Below are positions 1 to 12,480 of a DNA stretch of 64,000 nucleotides, one piece after another. The notes under the pieces were generated by a model. That model ran no database searches and was not told the DNA's origin. It saw only the letters and a program-made list of their open reading frames with translations. Origin of the DNA: Diplonema papillatum (Eukaryota; Euglenozoa; Diplonemea; Diplonemida; Diplonemidae); the NCBI GenBank assembly GCA_030068145.1, contig JAPJBO010000211.1, positions 62,001 to 126,000 on the forward strand. Direction: 5' to 3'. The stretch's first letter is position 1, and each line of letters starts with the position of its first letter. The position numbers and the translations under genes were made by a program.

Positions 1-2
1 CG

Positions 3-611
3 GTGGCGGAGATCACGAGGGGCTCCATCGTGGCCACCCCGGCGTGCACGTTCGGCGGCTGGGACATCGACGAAATCGCGGTGGTCACCGCGGCGGTCTG
101 GTCGTGGGGGCTCGCCCGCCTGCAGTGCACCGGAGGGCACACAGGGCACCAGTGGCAGACCTACGTTTCGCCGCTCTTCGGGTGGTCCGCCTCTGCGGAG
201 ATCGTCGAGGGGGTGCCGGCTGTGATCCCGTTCTACGCGGCTGCGCCCGAAGGGCTGAGCAACCTGCTGCTTCGGTTCACCACCAGCGACGTGACCCACT
301 CGGCGACTGTCGGTGGGATTTCGATCACCCTGGCGTCGTACGGGGGCGCCGCGTGTCAGGCGTCGACGATGCGCGGCCTGCTGCAGAGGGAGGTGACCGA
401 GGTGGCGGCCCTGTGTGCGTTCGCCGCGGGCGATCTGGAGAGTGTGCACGTCGTCAACGACAGCGCGGACGGGTGGATCGTCGACGCCGTCGAAGTGTTC
501 TCCGCCGGCTCGTGGACGGCCCTCCGCGTCGACGGGCGGGGGCCGCCGTACAACCGCTGGGTGAAGAAGACGCTCGCCGGCCACGAAGACGCGACGTTCC
601 TCTGGCTGTGA
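3..611 (+). CDS. 3' end of an unidentified gene, possibly with a PLAT/LH2-like C-terminal module
   Basis: An open frame of about 202 codons enters from the left edge and ends at TGA 609-611. The first in-frame GTG is not taken as a start, because no ATG or 3' splice site is visible and the exon probably continues upstream. GC-rich codon use resembles the exons of the protease genes. The last 70 residues include GWIVDAVEVF, a Trp a few residues later and NRW near the end. That spacing recalls PLAT/LH2 domains, where a GWFLDKVEV-type strand precedes a terminal RW. I see no transmembrane segment after it. The rest of the protein is not recognised, and it does not match the three proteases nearby. 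The coding call is reasonable; the domain call is weak. Confidence 0.5.
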   Translation: MAEITRGSIVATPACTFGGWDIDEIAVVTAAVWSWGLARLQCTGGHTGHQWQTYVSPLFGWSASAEIVEGVPAVIPFYAAAPEGLSNLLLRFTTSDVTHSATVGGISITLASYGGAACQASTMRGLLQREVTEVAALCAFAAGDLESVHVVNDSADGWIVDAVEVFSAGSWTALRVDGRGPPYNRWVKKTLAGHEDATFLWL

Positions 612-2067
612 GCACCGGACGTCCCAACCGCGTACCACAGCGCACCCCGTGCCCCGCATAAACCCCCCTCTCGCATACAATTTACATTATTTGCGTCCAA
701 AGAATGTCAATTATGCACGGCGGTATGCAACTTATATACGAGTTTCGTACCGAAATTAGCCGATATCGTACATTGGACACGGTATGCAAAGTGGATTCGG
801 ATGTAAATTACATGCGAGTGGGGGGTTTAGTAGTAATTGTCCAGGAGCGTTTGAGACTCCGGTGGCGCGCAATGGGGCAGCGCGAAGGGAGAGGGTCGGT
901 TTCGGGCACAGGCGCAAGGGCTTCCCTCCTCGCCATCCTCCTCCCTGGCTCACACGCATAGTGTAAGAATCCTTTTCCGTAAGAATGCTTTGCGTTCAAT
1001 GAAAGGGAGAAAACTACACGGGATGCACGTATGATGGGGTAACCCCCCGAGATAGCCACCGAACGGTGAGATAACCCGATTAAACCGAACATATGTGTCC
1101 GGCTCGTCGGAATAGGGTTAAACCGCGAATGCAGAAAAAACAACAACCGTCCATTCTTTCCAGCCCTTCCCAACATCCCATCCACAGCATCTATGGTCGA
1201 CCTGAACCCTATAACGCCGACCCTCTAAACCACAAGTGACACGCCAACAGAATGAACTTAGGACTCAAATCGAGCGAATATTGCCGGAAACACAGCGAAG
1301 CTTCCAGGAAATCGCTTGAAGACGTCCTCAAAAAGAAATGAAAAGTTCTCGCACCAGCAAACAGCGCAGTGGTTCGTCAACACACCACTCCTGAATGACC
1401 CTTGTCTTTGTGGACCCTGTTTTCGCCAAAACCTCTTTGCGACAGCAACATGCCATTGTTTCATTTTGCTCCAAAATACCCAACGTCTCCCTGCAAAAAA
1501 CTATCACCCACCTCACGGTTTCGAGCCACGCAGCGCCGGAGTCCAATCCTTCCCAGGCTTTGGCTACGAAGCGTGCGGCCGTGGCACCCTCCTCTCATGC
1601 GCCTGAGCGCGATTTTCCTCTCTCGCCGGGCAAACGCAATTCTTTTTGAACAAGGGTTGCGGGGCCCTTAGAGTGGCGACAAGAGTTTTTGAGATGCGAT
1701 CCGAGACCAGAGACTGCTACAGCGTGTTTTCTGTCTTGCTCTCTCTCTCTCGTCCATCCTCTCACTTTCTTGTGGGAGCCGGCACCAACCTGCTTTACGT
1801 GACAACCAAGTGCGCACACGAAAAGCGAACTTTCACTCTAAAAGAAGTGCCAGATCCGTTTTTCTTGACACAAAAAGACTCCCTCTCCTCCGGTCGCGTC
1901 ACCGTAAAAGAGCCGCCGCAACGAAGAAAGGGGTGCACTTCTTTCTCCCCAGGCTCACGCAGGCCTACACGCAAGAGCCTATGGACCACCACGAACTACC
2001 CAGTGCTCGCGCTAAGGAAGAATGGTCGAAGAGAAAGTCTGGCGAGCTAGAAGCGATTTTTGGATTA
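612..2067. other. Intergenic, no gene seen
   Basis: No frame here looks coding on either strand: open frames are short, mutually overlapping and compositionally biased. A short piece near 1817-1840 resembles a dispersed sequence also found around 18140 and 46570. Otherwise nothing is recognised. Confidence 0.5.
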
Positions 2068-2165
2068 ACAATGCACAAAGCTTTGTTGGTACCAAGCATT
2101 AGTAGTTGGCAGCGTTCTGCATGAATTTTACCAACGCAGGTGAGTTCCGCTAGCGCGCACGAACA
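2068..2165 (+). repeat. Dispersed repeat R1, copy 1
   Basis: A roughly 95-bp sequence, starting with a TTGGTACTAAGNATTAGTAG-type core and ending near GGTGAGTTCCGCTAG. It recurs at 12797, 24286, 25845, 31420 and 32572. This copy keeps a consensus splice-donor-like GCAG/GTGAGT. Copies are on the same strand and diverged. Confidence 0.7.
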
Positions 2166-2416
2166 AATGTGTTGGGCTGTTTCTAAGAGTGTGGCCGGCG
2201 TATCGGCCTCAGTGCAAGCACGCAAACCGCCAACGAAATATGCAACCCACCTCCAAGCATTCTGATTGCCCTTTCTGATCTTGTCTTACTTCCGTCATCA
2301 GCTGAAAGCGTAGCCAGCGGGCAGGGAGCTGGAGCAACCCTCCCTTCCTTCCCTCCTGCCGCCCGTAGCGCGCAGAGAACCACGTACCTTTCCAGGCACG
2401 TTCTTGCAGCATTCTC

Positions 2417-2716
2417 CGTACACGGTGGAGTCCAGCCCTAGAAGCACGAGTTGCAGAGGGTATCCACCTGAAAGGCGGGTGTGCTGCCCCCGCTACACCC
2501 CAATCCCGTGCCGAATAGCTGCCGCAGCTTTCCGAGGCTGGACTCCAGCCGCAGAAGCTTGGGTTAAAAAGCTGAGGTTGTGGCTGGATTTAAAAGAGAT
2601 ACGGCTGTCGCACTCGGGTGTACACGCGTTTTCGTTGCACGCCTGCTTTTCGGGTGCGATTCGGGCACACCCTCTTTCCCCCGGCTTCTGAGGCTGGGCT
2701 TCACCGTGTAGTAGTG
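2417..2716. mobile_element. R6 inverted-repeat (MITE-like) element, about 300 bp
   Basis: The left end reads TACACGGTGGAGTCCAGCCC. The right end is its near reverse complement, ending GGGCTTCACCGTGTA. Shorter relatives with the same ends lie at 17664-17838 and 21022-21170. No coding capacity is seen, so it would be a non-autonomous element. Confidence 0.6.
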
Positions 2717-2917
2717 AGGGGAGTGAAGGGAGGGGCTCCCGTTTCCTTAAACCCCTGCGGAAGTGACAGCTGCCCTCAATTCTAGGTGTGAATCGGGCAC
2801 ACCCTCTTATCTCCGGCTTCTGAGGCTGGGCTTCACCGTGTAGTAGTGAGGGGAGCGGGAAGGGAGGGGCTCCCGTTTCCTTAAACCCCTGCGGAAGTGA
2901 CAGCTGCCCTCAATTCT
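2707..2917. repeat. Tandem duplication of about 130 bp at the R6 right end
   Basis: The segment containing GTAGTAGTGAGGGGAG and GGGGCTCCCGTTTCC occurs twice (starts near 2707 and 2837) with few differences. It duplicates the last part of the R6 element and its flank. Confidence 0.75.
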
Positions 2918-4260
2918 TCACTTTCCTTGTTTGATGCTGATGGAAGCGAAGTTGATTTCGAAACTGCGTGCACTCGGCGGCCGAGTGCAGAGACACCCGA
3001 TCTGGCTTCACGGGAATGGGCAAGGCGCAAGGAAACAGAAAAGAGTGTCTGGTGTCTCGGAATGATGCGCAACACATTCGCGGGGCACGCGGTCGGAATG
3101 CGGTGCAGGATGGGTCACTGGCGACTCTCAACACGCACGCCGAACTGAAAAAATGAAACGGAACTCAAACGAAGAATTGTAGCGTCGGATTCACAGGACT
3201 GCGGTGATGCAGCAGCTCAGGTCCGCGTACCTACATAAGGAGGCCACAGAAGAGCTGTTGTTGACGTCGTGGGCGGCACGTTGCGAAGCCGGATCTCGTT
3301 GCGTTAGTTGTTAATGTCTCTTACGAAGCCCCTCCATCCATCCCCAACTCGCCGGAAACACTTCAAAGCATGGATCTAGTCAGAGGGCAAGCATTCTGAG
3401 GTGATGGTCTGCATTCACAGCCGTTCAGGTGACTACCTTTCCGAACGCACCAATCGTGCCCCACCACAAGGACCGTGGTAGACAGCGGCAAGGCAGTGTG
3501 GTGCAGTTCCAGGGGATCGGAGTGGACCGGCTTTTAAGGAAGAGCCTGGGACAAACGAAACATGTCGTCACTCATCACAACCCGTATGTCACCGACAGCC
3601 AACGACACAGGCACCGACACTCCCAGCTGCTGGTACACAGCCAACAGTGCAGCGAACGGAAAATAAGAAAGCGAAGTGTTCGAAACACGACACTGCTCGC
3701 TGCTCCGCGTGTGCAAGAAGACGTCTCCCCCCGGATACATGTCAGCCAACAGCCACAGGACACGAAGCAGGGAGCCATTGCCAAACGAGGCTACAGTTAC
3801 GGACAGCGCGTGGCAGCAAGAAGGAGCGTCAGCTGTGATGTGAGGAAGCCTGCGGCCTGGCCATACTCCGCAACAGGGGTTACCCATACATGAATTCTAT
3901 CACACAACCAGACAAACACACCCGAAAGAAGACAACCAACTTGCTTTTCTAACACCGGGACTTACACATCTTGTTTACAAAAGGAAACACGCCACGGACG
4001 TAGTGCGCAAAAGGGTTGCTTGTTCTTTGCCAGAGCTTCTGCTTGAAGGGGGGGAGCAGCACCTGGTCGGTCGTCGCTCGCTCGCCTTGTAGGCCCCGCC
4101 TCGCGAGCTTTCATGCGCAGCCGTCCCGAAAAAAGGTGAACGCGCGCCCCGGTCGGTGACTGACTCTGCGAGGGCAGCACGCCGTCGCACCTGCGGTGGT
4201 ACACACTTAGGGCGCGGCCGCTGTTCCTCTCTCTTCCCCGCCACTCGGCGACCCCCCTAC
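2918..4260. other. Intergenic, no gene seen
   Basis: Short overlapping frames only; none shows a recognisable domain or the codon character of the protease exons. Confidence 0.45.
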
Positions 4261-4303
4261 TTCTGCGGGTTCCCTTTCGTCCGCCGCAAGGGAACCCGCA
4301 GAA
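4261..4303. promoter_or_regulatory. Perfect 16-bp hairpin upstream of gene A
   Basis: TTCTGCGGGTTCCCTT (4261-4276) and its exact reverse complement AAGGGAACCCGCAGAA (4288-4303) are separated by an 11-nt loop, 338 bp before the gene A start. It could be an operator-like site, an RNA hairpin in the 5' UTR, or a relic of an inverted-repeat insertion. Confidence 0.45.
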
Positions 4304-4640
4304 GACAGGAGAGAGCCTTTCTTTCTCCCGGAAAGCACCGGCTGATCCACGTCGATCCGCCGTTTGTTTCCCCCCCACCCCGCTGGTGATCGGGACCAGC
4401 CTTCCCCCCCCCCCATCGGTTTGCGCTTTTTCGAGTCCGATTCGTCGCTGAGTATCCTTTGGACTCCGTCGGTTCCCTTTTTTTTTTTTTTTTTTTTCCG
4501 GCTCCGCTTCTTCTGTTTCTCCTCTCCCCCCGCCGACGACCCGAGGGGCGGTTGATTTTCCTTGGTCAGGTCTTCTCTAACCCGGCGGAGTTTTGTTGCT
4601 TTCTTTCTCGAAGAAAGCCACCAAGTCGCCACCGGAATAG

Positions 4641-7600
4641 ATGATGGCGGCGCGCGTTCTGGTTTTGGGACTCGCGGCGATCGTGCTGCATGCACTAAGC
4701 GCGCTCGGGCAGGTCCAAGAGGAAGAATACGTGCTGGTCGGTGACATCCAGGTGCCGACCCGGTTTGCGAGGCATGCGAACCCGCTGGGCGCCGCCGCCT
4801 TCACTACGAAAGCGAAGCTTTGGCCATCGGGGCAGGTCAACTACGCCATAGCCGACGACAGCACGAACCCTGCAAACCCGGCTGGGCACTACTTGACGCA
4901 GACCGACCCTCGGATCGCCGATGCGGTGGCGCATTGGGAAGACAAAACCTGCATCCGCTTCCAGAAATGCGCCAGCGCCGCGGCGTGCGTAGTGCCGTAC
5001 ATCCTCTTCGTCTCCGACGATTCGAGCTGCAACTCGCCACTGGGCAACCAGGGTTCTATCAATCGGATCAACCTCGCGAGCTCGTGTACTACAGGTGCGC
5101 CCCTAGGGTTGGCAGTATTATTGGGCTGACCGTTTATAATACAAATAATACAATTACAACAATTGTGACTGCAACTCGCTAGGCAGCACTGACTTTCTGG
5201 TGGGGGGTGTGTGACTATTGGGCAAGTGGAAGCACTAAGCCCGACTGACTGGATACTTTGGTGGCGTTCACGGCTGAGGGAACGCATAGGGTTGATTGTA
5301 TTATGTATTATTTGTAGTGTTGTATTATTTAAACACCTTGCTACAGACGGAATTTTCTAGCGTTATTTGTGGATTAGAAGGTCGGTATTTTAAAGTCTCC
5401 GGTTGACCGTAGAGGCTTGGGTTGAGAAAAGTGAGAGGGTGCCGCTCGTCTCGGGTGATGTGTCGTTCCGTTGTGAAACTCATCACGAAACAACGAAAGA
5501 GGTGCTAGCCTCATGTCCACCGTGTACTGGTGTATTGTTGTGTATTATTCTATCAGGGCGAGTGCCCTGAGTTTTTTAACTGATTGCCCAGACACGGTTG
5601 TAGGGGCCTTCTCCCCGTGACGGATTCGCCTGTGCTCTAGTAGCACGGGTGGTCCTGGCTGTGACGAGCTACGAACAGCCGCCCGACAAACCAGACACAC
5701 ACCGCAGTCCTGTCTGCAGACACTCAGGTTCCGCGCTGATGATGGTCCGCCTTATGTGTCCGTGGCTTAAAGGACCGAAACACGGCGCAGACGGGACCAG
5801 TGCGGTGTTGAGCACATACCCATTCCAAGCACGTTCTTGCAATCCCCCACCAGAAAGTCCAAAAATACCATGGTAAAGAAAGTAGAAGGAGAAAAAGAAG
5901 TTGTCGACAACGAAAGAAAAAAGAACAGAAAATAAGACTCTGCATTCCGCGAAGAAGACTTGGTGCTAGCATCAAACACATTCGAAGCAAGTAGCGCCTT
6001 AACACGAAACTAAGATTTTCGCCCCGTGCATTGCTTCCAGTGCGTTGTCTGTGCTTCACCGATTCACTTTTTGTTCTGGATAGGTTCCGGTGTGTCACCT
6101 GTGCTTCACCTAAATACGTTCAGGCTGCATGGCCCGGGGACGGCATTGCGCCGCCCGTCACCCCCATTCACTTTCACACAGGCAGCGTCATCCACGAAAT
6201 CGGGCACAGTCTCGGGCTCTCCCACGAGCACACGCGCAACGACCGCGACAGCTTCGTCGCCGTCGACACGTCGCTGATCTCGTCGGGGAAGGAGCACAAT
6301 TTCGCGTACACGGGCACCAACGGGCGCGACATCGGGCGGTACGACTACGCGAGCATCATGCACTACGGCTCGACCGCCTTCTCGACGACGGGCTCCCCGA
6401 CGATCGTCGCGCCGCAGCCCATCGGGCAGAGGGTCCGCCTCTCCGACGGGGACAGGGAGACGATCGACTTCATGTATAACGGGTGCTCGGCGCAGTTTGA
6501 CGCCCCGCGGTGTATCTCGAACAGGCAGACCGGATCGACGGTGCTGATCCCGCATTCGAAGGAATTTCGCGTCGAGTTCAACGCGGAGTGGACCTCCGGC
6601 GAGTCGCTGGTGGTGGGCTACGCCGCGACGACCGCGACAGGCGCCGGCGTGACGTTCTCGCGGGCCGACGGGAGCGTGCTGGGAGACAGCGGCGTGGCCC
6701 AAATCGGGTTCACGCCGCCGGCGGCGGCGGCGGGGGGGGCGTACGTGCTGGGCGCGTCGTTCACCGGTGGGGGGGTGAGCACGACTTGCTTGGTCGAAGT
6801 CGAAGTCGCGTCGTCCAGCGTCGTGTGCTTCGGGAAGTCATCCGATGACCTTTCCGCGTGTTCGGGCCACGGGACTTGCACGGCAGACGCGTTGAGCCCT
6901 TGCCAGTGCGAGGCTGGGTATGGGGGTTTGGAGTGCCAAGGGTACGAAACCTGCCCTGATAACATCCAGCACGCGTTCGACGAAGCTGATGACCTCGACT
7001 GGTACGGCGCGGAGCTGGACGCGAGCTACGCCGTGTCGGAGGGTTCCGCGTACTGGCCGTCCGGCTCCTTCGGATACTACTCCCTACCGTCGGCGAGCAC
7101 GTTCACGTACGTCGCGTTCCACGTGTCCCGCCTGGCGGCCGGCAACGCGCACCCCTCGTTGTCGTTCAGGGACAAGTCGGGGCTGATCTGCTGGGAGCTG
7201 CTCCTCAACGACGACTTCCAGCTCGCCAACTACGACGGTGCCAACGCGCAGACGAAGAAGCGGGTCCTGCCGACAACGTGGTACTTCGTCGAGCACGTAT
7301 GAGTTAGGAGCGTTTATTAGTAGCTTCACTAGCTAATCTATAGCGTTTATTGTGTGTTTAGAGGTTCGGTGTTTTAGGGCAGTTTATCTTGCGGCTTGCC
7401 CTTTACTGTATTGGTTGGTGCCAAAAAGACGCAGGCAGGCGTGTTTTGGTGGTCGATCAGAATTCCCAACCTGAAAATGACACAGGGTACTTCCAAAGTG
7501 GAAAAAACGATCAACCGGCACGCACAAACAAAGCAGGGCACGGCGTTTGCGCCCGAATTTGCGAAAGCGAGGCACGGCTGGGATAGCGGTTCTATCTGGA

Positions 7601-10600
7601 GTTCTACGTACCTGTTGAACGCCTTAGCCTTGGTTTGTTCTAGCGCCATCGCATTCTCCAGCGTCCCAGCTTTTCTAGCGTCCCAGCTTTTCTAGCGGCG
7701 CAGACGTTATAGCGTTTTAGCCTTTTCTGGCGCCTTAGCATACATATCTAGCGCCCTAGCTTTCCTAGCATACATCTCTAGCGCCCTAGCTTTCCACGGC
7801 TTAGCATACCCCGAGCTTTTCAAGTGGCGCCGACAGTTGTAAGATCTTAGCTTTTCTGGTGTCCTAGCGCACTTGTGTAGCTTCTTACCCTTTCTAACGT
7901 CATAGCATACTTCTCCAATGCCCTAGCTTTTCTAGCGGCGCGGACCTCGTTAGTGTCTTAGCTTTTCTAGCGCTCAGCGTACTTCTGCAGCGTCGTACTT
8001 TTTCTAACGTGATATCATACTTTTCCAGTGTTCCTAGCTTTTCTAAAGGTGCGGACCTTGATATTGTCTTAGCTTTTCTAGCGCCTTGGCGTACTTCTCC
8101 AGCGTCGTACCTTTTCTAACGTGATATCATACTTCTCTGGTGCCCTAGCTGCTGCAGAGGCGCGGACATTCTTAATGGCTTAGCTTTTCTAGCGCCTTAC
8201 CGTGATAGCATACTTCGCGCCCTCGCTTTTCAAGCAGCGCGGAACCACGCGTACTTATCTCGCCACGTCTCGCAGATCATTGACCAAACGAAGAAAACCG
8301 TGACGCTGCGCATCGACGGCGCCGTGGTGCACGAGGATTACCCGCTGAACGCGGGGTCGTCATGCGCCACCGACGGCCTGAAAACCTTCGCCTTCTTCGA
8401 AGGCGGGTGGCTCGACGACTTTCGGCTGTACTGCCACTCCTACGTCGAGCTGTCCGGGAGCCTTCTGCAGTCGGACCACGGCGACTACACCGCCGGCGGC
8501 GCCGCGCTCACTTTGACGATCGAGGGCGAAGCTGACCAGTGGGTAGACTCCGCGGCGACGAAGCAGTTGATCCTCGAAGGACTGCAGTCGAACTACCCGC
8601 AGGAGGCCGGCTGGGACGGGAAAAAAGACGAGTTGCTGGACGTGAGCCGGATCGTGATCGACGGGTCACGGGTGACGATAGGCCCGCTGAAGCCGGTGGC
8701 GGGGTTCGCGCCGGCGGTCGACGCGTTGGTGACGCTGCGCCTGCTGCCGGAGATGCTGGCCAAAGGCGCGTTGCCAGTCGGCAGCGAGGAGCTGTCGTTC
8801 AAGGTGCACGGGACCTGCACCGCCTCCGCGTCCTTCGACTTCGAGAACGCGAACGAGCTCGTCCTTGCGTCGAGCATGGAGTACTCGACGGCCCAAGCCG
8901 CGACCACTGGAGGGACGTCTGCCCGCTTCCTGGACACGGATGGATCAGTTCTGAGCGTCAATCTCGATTCCTCACAACCAGTCTCGATATCGTTTCACGT
9001 TTGGTTACCCGCTGGAAGCAGCTATCTCGCAGTCGACGTCTCATCCACCGACGGGTCTAATCCGTTGACGCTGCTGGTTGGCTACGGGCAGAAGTTCGCG
9101 TGTATGACCAACGGCGCCGTGCATAGCAGTACCGGTCCTACAGTTGCGGTTGAAACGTGGTACTCGGTCAACCTGCAGTTCGACTGGTCGTCGAGGACGG
9201 TGTCTATATCGGCAAACGGGGCGGATTTCGACGCGGTGATACCGCTTCCTACCGACATGGCGGATGTCGTTGCCCTGGGGCTGTACAGCTTCCGCCTGGG
9301 CGCGCACATCGATGACATCCGGGTTAGCTGCCCGCATCACGCCCCGGCGACTGCGTTGCCTTCCGAGGAGTGCGTGCCGGTGGGGACGCCGGCGCACGTG
9401 CTGTTCTACCCCGGGTCCGATGAGCTGGACCATGCCTCCGATTCCATCGCGGTGGTCCCGTCGTCAGCGGAGGACTGCGCCCTGGCGGGTGTCGCCTGCG
9501 CGGCGCTGGGCGCGTGCTCCGACTCCAACGGCCACGTCTCGGCCGCGAGCCACGGCGCTGTGTCGTGGGGCGCGACGTTCGACTCCCTGCAGAGCTCGAC
9601 GCGGTACAACGTCTGCTACTACGTCTCCGGACTGAGCGGCGGGTCGTGGCTCATGCTCGATACCCCAATCGAAACGTGCGCTGGCGCAGGTATGTCGCAC
9701 ACACGGCGAACCGCTCTACCCCTCGCATTTGCCGTATAAGATCGAAGATCTCGAAGGATTTAAACCAATCGTGTAGTGTGCAATTCCCTCATATCCCCCA
9801 ACACTTGAAAACTTGATCCCTTATGTCCCGATAGGATTGCCTGGGGATTCCAACGAGAGCCAACACGACTACATGACGGCTGGAAAATTAAAGCTGTTCC
9901 AACGAGAACTGACTTCTACGTGGTTATTACCCTGTCGCCAAACCCGAGAAACGCCGTATATTTCCCCCTCGCTTGTCCACCCACCCGTGGCCCTGCTTTT
10001 AAAGCCCGGTCTCTGGAGGCATCATAGAGTACCTTTGCACGGTCTTTTTACGCCTGTTTTTCACGAAGCATCGTGTGCAAGGAGAAGAGTTCAAGAACCA
10101 CTTTCCCAGAATCTCCAACGAAATGTCTCGTTGCATTCGGCCTCGCGAACATGTGCCTGGCAGGCAGGCACGATTCGAGTTTGCGGAAGGATTACAGAAA
10201 CTGGACGACACAAATCCTGGAACACCAAGCAGCCTCCGAGGCATTTGTCAAGGAATTGGCCTGAGCCACATCAGGAAAGCGGATCTCGGGGTCTTCGCCT
10301 GCAAAGACCAAGTGTGACTGCGCACAAAGTCAGCGGGACCGTGTCCCCGACACAACCAGAGGCACTTACTCTGCCGGGAATCACTTCCAGAGGTGTCAAA
10401 ATGGCTGGTCTATTTTCCGTATGTCCCCTTCCCACGCATGCGTATTGACAGAGCCCGCTCCGGAGCCTGTGTATGCTAGAAAAAGTACCAACTCTCCACA
10501 GCGCTTTCAACTGTTTCACCACCAACTGGTTCTCCATCCACTGCGGCGCCCTCGACTACTGCACCACCGACTGCAGCACCACCAACAGCAGCTCCACGAA

Positions 10601-12480
10601 CCTTGTCACCACCAACAGTGGCTCCATCAACCATGGCACCACTAACAGTGGCTCCGCCAACCACGGCACCGTCAACCTTTTCACCACCAACAGTGGCTCC
10701 GTCAACCGTGGCACCACCAACAGCTGCTCCATCAACCATCGCACCACCAACAGCTGCTCCATCAACCATCACACCACCAACAGCTGCTCCATCAACCGTG
10801 GCACCACCAACAGCTGCTCCATCAACCGTGGCACCACTAACAGTGGCTCCATCAACCATGGCTCCATTAACCATAGCACCACCAACAGCTGCTCCATCAA
10901 CCATGGCTCCACCAACAGCTGCTCCATCAACCATGGCTCCACCAACAGCTGCTCCATCAACCATGGTACCACCAACATCTGCACCATCAACCTCGGTACC
11001 ATCCACAGTGGCTCCGTCAACTACGGCTCCGCCAACCTTGGCACCGCCAACAGCTGCACCATCAACCTCGGCACCACCAACAGCTGCTCCATCAACCATG
11101 GCACCGCCAACAGCTGTTCCATCAACCTCAGTACCATCAACAATGGCTCCGTCAACTACGGCTCCGTCAACCTTGGCACCACTAACAATGGCACCGCCAA
11201 CAGTGGCGCCCCTGACCCCGGTACCACCAACGGCAGCACCACCAACCATGGCGCCGCTAACCGCAGCTCCGTCCACGGTGCCGCCAAGAACAGTGGCTCC
11301 GCCGACGGCGGGGCCTCCGACGGCCGCTGCGGCGGCAACAGCTCCACCACTAACAGTGGCACCACCAACAGTAGCACCACTAACAGCGGCACCGCCTACA
11401 GTGACACCACCAACAGTGGCACCACTAACAGTGGCACCGCCAACAGTGGCACCACCAACAGCGGCACCACCAACAGCGGCACCACCAACAGTGGCACCAC
11501 TAACAGCGGCACCGCCTACAGTGACACCACCAACAGTGGCACCACAAACAGTGGCACCGCCTACAGTGGCACCACTGCCTACAGTGACACCACCAACAGT
11601 GGCACCACTAACAGTGGCACCGCCAACAGTGGCACCACCAACAGCGGCACCACCAACAGTGGCACCACTAACAGCGGCACCACCAACAGTGGCACCACTA
11701 ACAGCGGCACCACCAACAGTGGCACCACTAACAGCGGCACCACAAACAGTGACACCGCCAACAGTGGCACCGCCAACAGTGGCACCACTAACAGCGGCAC
11801 CGCCAACAGTAGCACCACTAACAGCGGCACCGCCAACAGCGGCACCACTAACAGTGACACCGCCAACAGCGGCACCGCCAACAATGGCACCGCCAACAGT
11901 GGCACCGCCAACAGCGGCACCGCCAACAGTGGCACCACTAACAGTGGCGCCGCCAACCCCGCCAACCGTAGCACCACCAACAGCGGCACCGCCAATAGTG
12001 GCACCGCCAACAGAGGCACCACCAACAGTGGCACCACCACCAGTGGCGCCGCCGACAGTGACACCATCAGCAACCCCGCCACTCCCGACGGCAACGACGG
12101 TGTCAACCGCCTCGCCGTCTGTCGCACCCGCGCCTCCGCCGGCAGCACCGACGCCGCCGCCCGCCGACGCGCCCGGCGAATCGGACCCGGGCCAAGCTCC
12201 GTCCGACGACGAGCTGGCGTCGGAGGCGGCGGGCGGCGGCGGGCAGGGGCTCGACACGACGCTCGTCGCGTCGCTGACCGCGGTGGCCGCGGCGATGGCC
12301 GCCGTGGCCCTCGCATACTTCCTCCGGGTGCACGGGCCCGGCGCCGTCAAAAGGCCGAGCGAGCTGCGCGCCCGCACCGACTCGGGCGACGTAAACGACT
12401 CCCCGTACCAGCAGCACCTCGAAACCCCGCCCGGGTCGCACGAGCCCATGGCGTTCCACCCCGACGACCTGCCTTTCTAA
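4641..12480 (+). CDS. Gene A: astacin-like (M12A) membrane metalloprotease with EGF, beta-sandwich modules and mucin-like stalk
   Basis: Proposed join 4641-5094, 6182-7296, 8276-9689, 10502-12480 (about 1653 aa). All introns are GT-AG and phases match (1, 0, 1). A signal peptide (residues 1-23) is followed by LVGDIQVP near 33-40, like the FxGDI Asp-switch of astacin propeptides. The zinc site is HEIGHSLGLSHEH (His156, Glu157, His160, His166) and the Met-turn is SIMHY (209-213). Then come an EGF-like module (Cys 378-403), a concanavalin/LamG-like region, a conserved spacer domain, a second beta module and a gene-A-only Cys module (about 877-994). A Pro/Thr/Ala stalk encoded by exon 4 precedes one TM helix near 1581-1602 and a short tail. 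Predicted role: cell-surface endopeptidase. Substrate is unknown. The start is the first ATG of the frame; a second ATG follows immediately. Confidence 0.85.
5552..5848 (+). repeat. Dispersed repeat R5, copy 1, in intron 1 of gene A
   Basis: About 297 bp from ATCAGGGCGAGTGCC to GTTCTTGCAATCCCCC, nearly identical to 27386-27688 in the same orientation. A short open frame runs through both copies but matches nothing I know. The end motif (CATTCCAAGCACGTTCTTGC) has weak echoes near 2392 and 22744. Confidence 0.8.
7388..7535 (+). repeat. Dispersed repeat R3, copy 1, in intron 2 of gene A
   Basis: Shares AAAAAGACGYAGGCAG, GATCAGAATTCC and CGATCAACCGGCACGCAC, in the same order, with 26173-26312. 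Partial copies lie at 58713-58795 and, more diverged, near 29980-30110. Confidence 0.7.
7655..8240 (+). repeat. Degenerate minisatellite filling most of intron 2 of gene A
   Basis: Loosely repeated blocks built from AGCTTTTCTAGCG, CCTTAGCATACTTCTCCAG and GCGCGGAC. Units are irregular, so the array is old. Confidence 0.65.
9729..10060 (+). repeat. Dispersed repeat R7, copy 1, in intron 3 of gene A
   Basis: Begins near CGTATAAGATCGAAGATCT and includes a CCCTCGCTTGYCCACCCACCC-like block. Related copies lie at 18199-18500, about 20500-20690 and 36130-36400. It makes up a large part of the predicted intron 3 (9690-10501), which B and C lack. Confidence 0.6.
10560..12080 (+). repeat. Coding repeat array of gene A (APPTVAPLT-type stalk)
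   Basis: In-frame 15- and 30-bp units encode (A/S)PPTVAPLTAAPPT-like repeats. Density of Thr and Pro suggests an extended, O-glycosylated stalk. The regular unit keeps other frames open on both strands; those frames are artefacts. Confidence 0.85.
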
